The notes under the pieces: model-generated
Told to the model about the DNA's origin: nothing
Seen by the model: the letters and a program-made list of their open reading frames with translations, nothing else
Database searches by the model: none
Translations under genes and position numbers: made by a program
Shown: positions 59,867-64,000 of the stretch, piece after piece
How the letters are laid out: the number at the start of each line of letters is the position of its first letter
Numbering within the stretch: position 1 is the stretch's first letter
Assembly (NCBI RefSeq): GCF_947498345.1
Contig: NZ_CANMJY010000001.1
Span: forward strand, 248,001-312,000
DNA: 64,000 nucleotides
Source: an uncultured Winogradskyella sp.
Lineage (GTDB): Bacteria > Bacteroidota > Bacteroidia > Flavobacteriales > Flavobacteriaceae
Direction of reading: 5' to 3'

Positions 59867-62176
59867 ATGAACATTCCAATTGTACCAGGAAGAGGACTTG
59901 TTACAAATACAGCTACAAACTTGAGGTTAGATTTTTTGAAAAATAATAATGTTAATACAGATATAATTGAAAATTCTCACTTAGAGTTACACAGTATTAG
60001 AAATAATATTGAATCATATATAGGAAGTACAGAAATTCCTTTAGGCATAGTCGGTCCGCTCATTTTTAAAGATGGGGATAAGCAAGAGTTAACATATTGT
60101 TCAGCGGGTACTTTAGAAGGCGCTTTGATTGCGAGTATGAATCGAGGTTCGCGAGTAATTAGTAAAAGTGGTGGTTTTTCAGCAAAAGTAAAGTGGCAAA
60201 AAATGACGAGATCGCCAATGTTTATATTTAATTCTGAAAAAGAAGCTATGTGTTTTAAGGGTTTTATAAAAAAAATGTTTTCAGAAATAAAAATAGTAGC
60301 TGAATCCTTTTCTAATCATGCAAAACTACTAAGTATTGATGCGGTAAAACTTAATCATGTAGTTCATCTAAAGTTTGCGTATAAGTCTAGTGATGCTTCA
60401 GGACAAAATATGACAACGACCTGTACTTGGCATGCTATGCTATTTATAATTGAAGAATTTAAAAAAGAAGCAAACATTGCTCCATTGGATTTTGTAATTG
60501 AAGGTAATGGTGCTTCAGATAAAAAAGTATCTCAATATAATATCAATTCTGGAAGAGGTATACATGTAGTAGCAAAGTGTAGAATACCAGAAAATATTTT
60601 AAATAAAGTTTTGAGAACAACTTCAGGTAAAATGATTACTTGTTTTAAAGCTTCTAAAAGGTTAGCTAAAAAAGATGGTATGGTTGGTTATAATATTAAT
60701 GTTGCTAACACTATTGCGGCAATCTTTGTAGCTACAGGCCAAGATTTAGCATCCATCCACGAGTCTGGGGTAGGATTTTTAAGCTTAAAGAAAAAAGATG
60801 GTAGTTTATGTGTAAAACTCACCTTACCAAATTTAGTAATTGGAACCATAGGTGGAGGGACATCGCTACCAAAACAAAAACAAGCTTTGGAAATAATGAA
60901 TTGTTATGGAAATGGAAAAGTGAACAGATTTGCCAAGCTTATAGCTGGCTTTGCCTTAGGTTTAGAATTATCAACTTTTGCAGCAATTGTCAGCGGTGAA
61001 TTTGCAAAAGCACATGAAAAACTTGGAAGAAATAAACCTACAAATTGGTTGTTGCCATCAGAGATTAATTTAGATTTTATTAAACTAAGTCTAAATGGTT
61101 TTTTTAGCGATAAGGATATACAAACTATTGAAATTGTAAAAAATGCGTCTATTGAAAACGGAATTCTTACCAATATTGCTTCTAAAGTAAATAGAAAAGT
61201 AACAGGCTTTATCCCTCTGAAAATTGAATACAATCATAACGCAAATGTTATAAAAGAGAAGGATATTATAATAAAATCTAAGCCCTTAGATATAGATGTA
61301 ATAAAAGGATTGCATACTGTTGCGGCTTCTATAAACCCAGAGTTATCAGACTTATTAAAGTGCTCAAAACAGCACTTAGAATATCGTAAATGTCATCTTA
61401 AAGAATTAGAGGTCTATGATTTTCTACATAAATCAAATTTTAAGTATCATCCTTTTTTATATGGAAAGCATATTGACGCCAATAGGGAAATCTATATGCT
61501 AATGATAGATGTTCTTAATAAGGATAATATGCAAATTATGAATTCTGAAAATAATCCAGAGGCTTGGAATCCATCTCAAATTATTTCTGTAATTCAATCA
61601 ATTACCCAGTTTCATAAAACTGCAAAAAGCGAATATTTTAAGCATATAAAAGAGTTTAAGCCATGGAAATCTAAAAACCTGTATAAAAAACTGATGCATA
61701 TTTTAATTACTGAATGTTCAAGTAAAAACAACCAAGCTGTACTTAAAAAAATGTACAACCAAATTGATAGTTTAGAAGAAGAGGCTAAATCTCTAAGTAT
61801 AGATAAAACCATAATTCATAATGATTTCAATACAAGGAATATTGCCATTAGAAATAATAGTTTGCCTGTAATATATGATTGGGAGCTAGCAGTAATCGAT
61901 TTTCCACATAGGGATATAATTGAATTTTTAAGTTTTGTTTTGCCACTAAACTTTGAGAAGGAAACATTTTATTTTTATCTAAAGGAACATTTTCAATTAT
62001 ACCAATCAAGCAATTGGACAATATGGCTAAAAGCCTATAAATACGCATTGAATGTATTTATAATAACTCGACTTTCTTTTTACGAAGTATCAGGTATATT
62101 GATACCATATGATTTCTCAAAACGTGTTTTAAATACGGCACTTATAATGTTAAACTATTTAGAAGAAGATGTATAA
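59867..62176 (+). CDS. HMG-CoA reductase fused to an APH-fold kinase
   Basis: Protein of 769 residues in two parts. Residues about 1-440 are an HMG-CoA reductase domain, which makes mevalonate. IPLGIVGPLIF and GTLEGALIASMNRGSR hold catalytic Glu84. DKKVSQYNINSGRG holds the Lys, ATGQD Asp293, IGTIGGGTSLP is conserved, and KAHEKLGRN holds His383. The usual DAMGMNM segment reads DASGQNM, so it is a divergent type. Residues about 460-769 resemble aminoglycoside/choline kinases: HNDFNTRN (H651-N658, catalytic Asp653) and IYDWELA (metal-binding Asp671). HMGRs are normally free-standing or membrane-anchored. The next gene starts inside its last codons (8-bp overlap). The kinase substrate is unknown; mevalonate, an isoprenoid alcohol or a head-group alcohol are candidates. 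Confidence 0.82.
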   Translation: MNIPIVPGRGLVTNTATNLRLDFLKNNNVNTDIIENSHLELHSIRNNIESYIGSTEIPLGIVGPLIFKDGDKQELTYCSAGTLEGALIASMNRGSRVISKSGGFSAKVKWQKMTRSPMFIFNSEKEAMCFKGFIKKMFSEIKIVAESFSNHAKLLSIDAVKLNHVVHLKFAYKSSDASGQNMTTTCTWHAMLFIIEEFKKEANIAPLDFVIEGNGASDKKVSQYNINSGRGIHVVAKCRIPENILNKVLRTTSGKMITCFKASKRLAKKDGMVGYNINVANTIAAIFVATGQDLASIHESGVGFLSLKKKDGSLCVKLTLPNLVIGTIGGGTSLPKQKQALEIMNCYGNGKVNRFAKLIAGFALGLELSTFAAIVSGEFAKAHEKLGRNKPTNWLLPSEINLDFIKLSLNGFFSDKDIQTIEIVKNASIENGILTNIASKVNRKVTGFIPLKIEYNHNANVIKEKDIIIKSKPLDIDVIKGLHTVAASINPELSDLLKCSKQHLEYRKCHLKELEVYDFLHKSNFKYHPFLYGKHIDANREIYMLMIDVLNKDNMQIMNSENNPEAWNPSQIISVIQSITQFHKTAKSEYFKHIKEFKPWKSKNLYKKLMHILITECSSKNNQAVLKKMYNQIDSLEEEAKSLSIDKTIIHNDFNTRNIAIRNNSLPVIYDWELAVIDFPHRDIIEFLSFVLPLNFEKETFYFYLKEHFQLYQSSNWTIWLKAYKYALNVFIITRLSFYEVSGILIPYDFSKRVLNTALIMLNYLEEDV

Positions 62177-62684
62177 TTTTTTCCAGCATATAGAAATAGT
62201 TTTATTACCCCTAATGATATCTAATATGACACATATGGTAGTTATTAAAAGAAATTATTTTCCGTATTTAAAACTTCCTATTTCTAAAAAAGCCTTTGGG
62301 TCTAATAAAACATGGAGAGGATTCATTTTTATTCCCATCGCAAATGCTATAATATTACTAGCTATAGATTTAACTTCTTATTTAAATATAGTTAACCCTT
62401 TACGTTTAGGTTTAACACTTGGCATAGCATATATGTTCTTTGAGTTGCCAAATTCTTTTATTAAACGAAGATTAAGAATAAAATCTGGAGAACAAAGTCA
62501 ATCTAACAAAATATTATTTTCATTAATTGACAAAACTGATTCTGCATTTGGTGTAAACCTAATCTATTACTTAATGGGTTTTGTGAATCTTAAATACGCC
62601 ATAGTCTTATTTGTTTGTAGTAGTTTAACTCATGTTTTAATGAGTAAACTGTTAGTGCGATTCAAACTAAAAAAATCATTTTAA
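62169..62684 (+). CDS. CarS (CDP-archaeol synthase)-like membrane protein
   Basis: Membrane protein of 171 residues with about five hydrophobic segments. It carries the family pattern of archaeal CDP-archaeol synthase: KAFGSNKTWRGFI (41-52), ELPNSFIKRRLRIKSGEQ (92-109) and LIDKTDSAFG (119-128) with Asp121 and Asp124. CarS uses CTP to activate an ether-linked isoprenoid glycerol phosphate. A bacterial member beside an HMG-CoA reductase is suggestive of isoprenoid lipid activation. Alternatively it activates another phospho-alcohol. It overlaps the HMGR-kinase gene by 8 bp and is 3 bp from the next gene. Confidence 0.72.
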   Translation: MYNFFQHIEIVLLPLMISNMTHMVVIKRNYFPYLKLPISKKAFGSNKTWRGFIFIPIANAIILLAIDLTSYLNIVNPLRLGLTLGIAYMFFELPNSFIKRRLRIKSGEQSQSNKILFSLIDKTDSAFGVNLIYYLMGFVNLKYAIVLFVCSSLTHVLMSKLLVRFKLKKSF

Positions 62685-62687
62685 CTT

Positions 62688-63263
62688 ATGGGAAAAGAAA
62701 GTATATACAACATCCCAAATTTTTTAAGCTTCTATAGATTAATAACATTTCCTTTAATCATATGGTTTATATATTCGGGTAAAGAAAATTTATTTGCCGT
62801 GTTTTTATGTGTCAACTTAGTTACAGATATTTTAGATGGTTTAATAGCTCGTTTGTTTAATTTAAAAACAAAATTTGGTGCCAAGTTAGATTCGCTAGCA
62901 GATAATGGCACCTTTATTGCCGCCTTTATAGGCATATTTACATTTAAAGTTGATGCGTTATCCCAATCCATTTGGATGCTTTGGTTATTTATTGCATTTT
63001 TTGTTTTAGGGTTGCTAATATCATTTATTAAATTTAAACAATACCCGAGTTTACATTTATATACAACTAAGATAGGAGGGTATATTCAAGGTATATTTAT
63101 ATTCATTTTGTTCGCTTGGTGTTACAACGAATATCTGTTCTATCTTGCTATGCTTCTTGGGTATATTTCACATATTGAAGAAATCACTATTCTTTTAATT
63201 TCTAAACAAATGAAGACTGATGCAAAAGGCCTTTATTGGGTGCTTAAAGAAAGAAAAAAATAA
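62688..63263 (+). CDS. CDP-alcohol phosphotransferase
   Basis: Integral membrane enzyme of 191 residues with about six helices. The full CDP-alcohol signature D-x2-D-G-x2-A-R-x8-G-x3-D-x3-D is present as DILDGLIAR, then GAKLDSLADN. It transfers a phospho-alcohol from a CDP-activated donor, forming phosphodiester polar lipids. The upstream CarS-like protein could make its donor. It resembles phosphatidylglycerophosphate or phosphatidylinositol-phosphate synthases in size, but the acceptor cannot be read. Confidence 0.92.
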   Translation: MGKESIYNIPNFLSFYRLITFPLIIWFIYSGKENLFAVFLCVNLVTDILDGLIARLFNLKTKFGAKLDSLADNGTFIAAFIGIFTFKVDALSQSIWMLWLFIAFFVLGLLISFIKFKQYPSLHLYTTKIGGYIQGIFIFILFAWCYNEYLFYLAMLLGYISHIEEITILLISKQMKTDAKGLYWVLKERKK

Positions 63264-63273
63264 CTATTATTTT

Positions 63274-63678
63274 ATGGTTTATATATTTTACAAACAATCA
63301 GAATTTGTACGCATGCTTGTGATTGCAATTTTAGGAGCAATTTTAGGATTTATTACATACGAGATTATATACTACCTAAACCCTCTTTCTCCAAAAGCTA
63401 CCATAAGTTGGACCATAGCGTTTTTAGTTGGAGTTATAAGGCAACATGCCTTACACAGACATTTTACATTTCTCAATAAAGCTCCTTATTTTAAGAGTTT
63501 GTATAAAGCATATATAGTAGATTTAGGGGTTTTAATATTTAGTTCTGCATTAAATTGGTTTCTTATAGAAACCTTATACTTAAACCATAGATTGACATGG
63601 TTAATATGTCTACTTTTATCGTCTCTTATTAGTATGATATTTCTTCGAAATTATATTTTTAAAAAACCTATTAAATAA
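63274..63678 (+). CDS. GtrA-family membrane protein
   Basis: Small membrane protein of 134 residues with four hydrophobic helices, of the GtrA family implicated in moving polyprenyl-phosphate-linked sugars across the membrane. RQHALHRHFTF after the second helix and LRNYIFKKP at the C-terminus are typical. I chose the ATG at 63274; an in-frame ATG at 63220 would overlap the upstream gene by 44 bp and add a non-conserved charged leader. It ends the lipid operon before a bidirectional terminator. Confidence 0.85.
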   Translation: MVYIFYKQSEFVRMLVIAILGAILGFITYEIIYYLNPLSPKATISWTIAFLVGVIRQHALHRHFTFLNKAPYFKSLYKAYIVDLGVLIFSSALNWFLIETLYLNHRLTWLICLLLSSLISMIFLRNYIFKKPIK

Positions 63679-63718
63679 TATAAAGTAATTCCATACGTAA
63701 TGCTTTATATCTAAGAAC

Positions 63719-63752
63719 AAAAAAGCCCATCAAAATTTTGATGGGCTTTTTA
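63719..63752. terminator. Bidirectional terminator
   Basis: Long near-perfect palindrome (AAAAGCCCATCAAAATTTTG and its complement) with A and T runs, between the convergent GtrA gene and the minus-strand gene at the right edge. Confidence 0.85.
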
Positions 63753-63773
63753 CATATTAAGATTTTAAAAGAA

Positions 63774-64000
63774 TTAATCTTCTTTTTTCTCTTCTCTTGG
63801 CTTTCTATCGTCTCTGCGATTATCTCTGTTGCGATTATCGCGTCCACGATTGTCTCTACCTCTGTTGTTGTTACCGCCTCGGTTATTATCTCTTGGAGGT
63901 CTTGGTTGCCAGCCTTCAGGCTTTGGTAAAATAGCTTTACGAGATACTTTTTCTTTTCGAGTTCTAGAATCTACACCAAAGTATTTTACATCAAAAACAT
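63774..64000 (-). CDS. C-terminus of a probable polynucleotide phosphorylase, truncated
   Basis: Only the last 75 codons are present; the gene continues beyond the right edge. The visible sequence starts VFDVKYFGVDSRTRKEKVSRKAILPKPEGW, split here by context: VKYFGVDSRTRK followed by VSRKAILPKPEG matches the end of an S1 RNA-binding domain as in PNPase. About 42 residues rich in Arg, Asn, Asp and Gly follow (RDNNRGG, then repeated NRGRDN/NRNRDN), ending EEKKED. Such a basic RGG-like tail could bind RNA. PNPase is my best guess; another S1-domain protein is possible. Confidence 0.55.
   Translation of the reverse strand, partial: VFDVKYFGVDSRTRKEKVSRKAILPKPEGWQPRPPRDNNRGGNNNRGRDNRGRDNRNRDNRRDDRKPREEKKED

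Noticed and set aside
63220..63273. Upstream ATG for the GtrA gene
   Set aside because: It would overlap the CDP-alcohol gene by 44 bp and add a charged leader not expected before the first helix.
63738..63929. 63-codon plus-strand frame near the right edge
   Set aside because: Antisense to the repetitive R/N/D tail of the probable PNPase; composition reflects the repeat.

Overview
ORGANISM. The window looks like chromosome from a marine Flavobacteriaceae bacterium (Bacteroidota), near Winogradskyella, Psychroserpens or Olleya. The grounds are the AT-rich sequence, four large secreted proteins with type IX secretion (T9SS) C-terminal sorting domains, a short (287 aa) Bacteroidota primary sigma factor, promoters of the TTTG / TAnnTTTG type, and start codons without Shine-Dalgarno sequences. 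I see no rRNA, tRNA, CRISPR array, insertion sequence or prophage. The genus is an inference.

LAYOUT. (a) 1-9.6 kb is core metabolism on +: a truncated DPP4-type peptidase, two tandem POT peptide transporters, a secreted thioredoxin, a MazG-like pyrophosphohydrolase, aroA, queA and rlmN, most followed by an intrinsic terminator. (b) 9.6-15.7 kb holds a T9SS protein, a polyprenyl synthase, a three-gene ECF sigma / anti-sigma-like / outer-membrane operon, and a small barrel protein. (c) 15.7-18.2 kb, on -, is an unusual three-gene unit: a 53-residue peptide gene at 18000-18161, a PqqD-like/HPr-kinase-like fusion that overlaps it, and a PF14907-type nucleotidyltransferase. This looks like a minimal peptide-modification (RiPP-like) cassette. 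(d) 18.3-31.4 kb, on -, carries three giant paralogous T9SS surface proteins. (e) A 769-bp gene-free gap precedes a 21-kb + strand Wzx/Wzy-type exopolysaccharide locus (32.2-53.1 kb). It encodes an acyltransferase, flippase, polymerase, two GNAT-fold transferases, a CapA-like protein, a deacetylase, an AsnB-like ligase without its glutaminase domain, a GT4, a fused oxidoreductase, a sulfotransferase, an alpha/alpha-barrel protein, a GT26, WecB, a WecA-type initiator, and the Wza/Wzc export pair. (f) 53.2-59.8 kb has a CBS protein, rpe coupled to a BLUF photoreceptor, rpoD, a second ECF sigma / membrane-protein pair, a lipoprotein and an HTH regulator. (g) 59.9-63.7 kb is a tight + strand operon: an HMG-CoA reductase fused to an APH-fold kinase, a CarS (CDP-archaeol synthase)-like protein, a CDP-alcohol phosphotransferase and GtrA. 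It is divergent from the HTH regulator, and a perfect 17-bp palindrome lies between them. (h) The C-terminus of a probable PNPase with an R/N/D-rich tail enters from the right edge.

HOW IT FITS. The two strongest candidates for undescribed biology are the peptide/kinase/nucleotidyltransferase cassette (c) and the HMGR-kinase lipid operon (g). In (g) the encoded activities form a chain: mevalonate synthesis, phosphorylation of an alcohol, CTP activation, transfer of a CDP-alcohol, and membrane translocation. That suggests an isoprenoid-linked or ether-type polar lipid. The exopolysaccharide genes together would make, acylate, sulfate and export a surface glycan initiated on undecaprenyl phosphate. 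Functions are inferred from motifs read by eye; no database search was possible.
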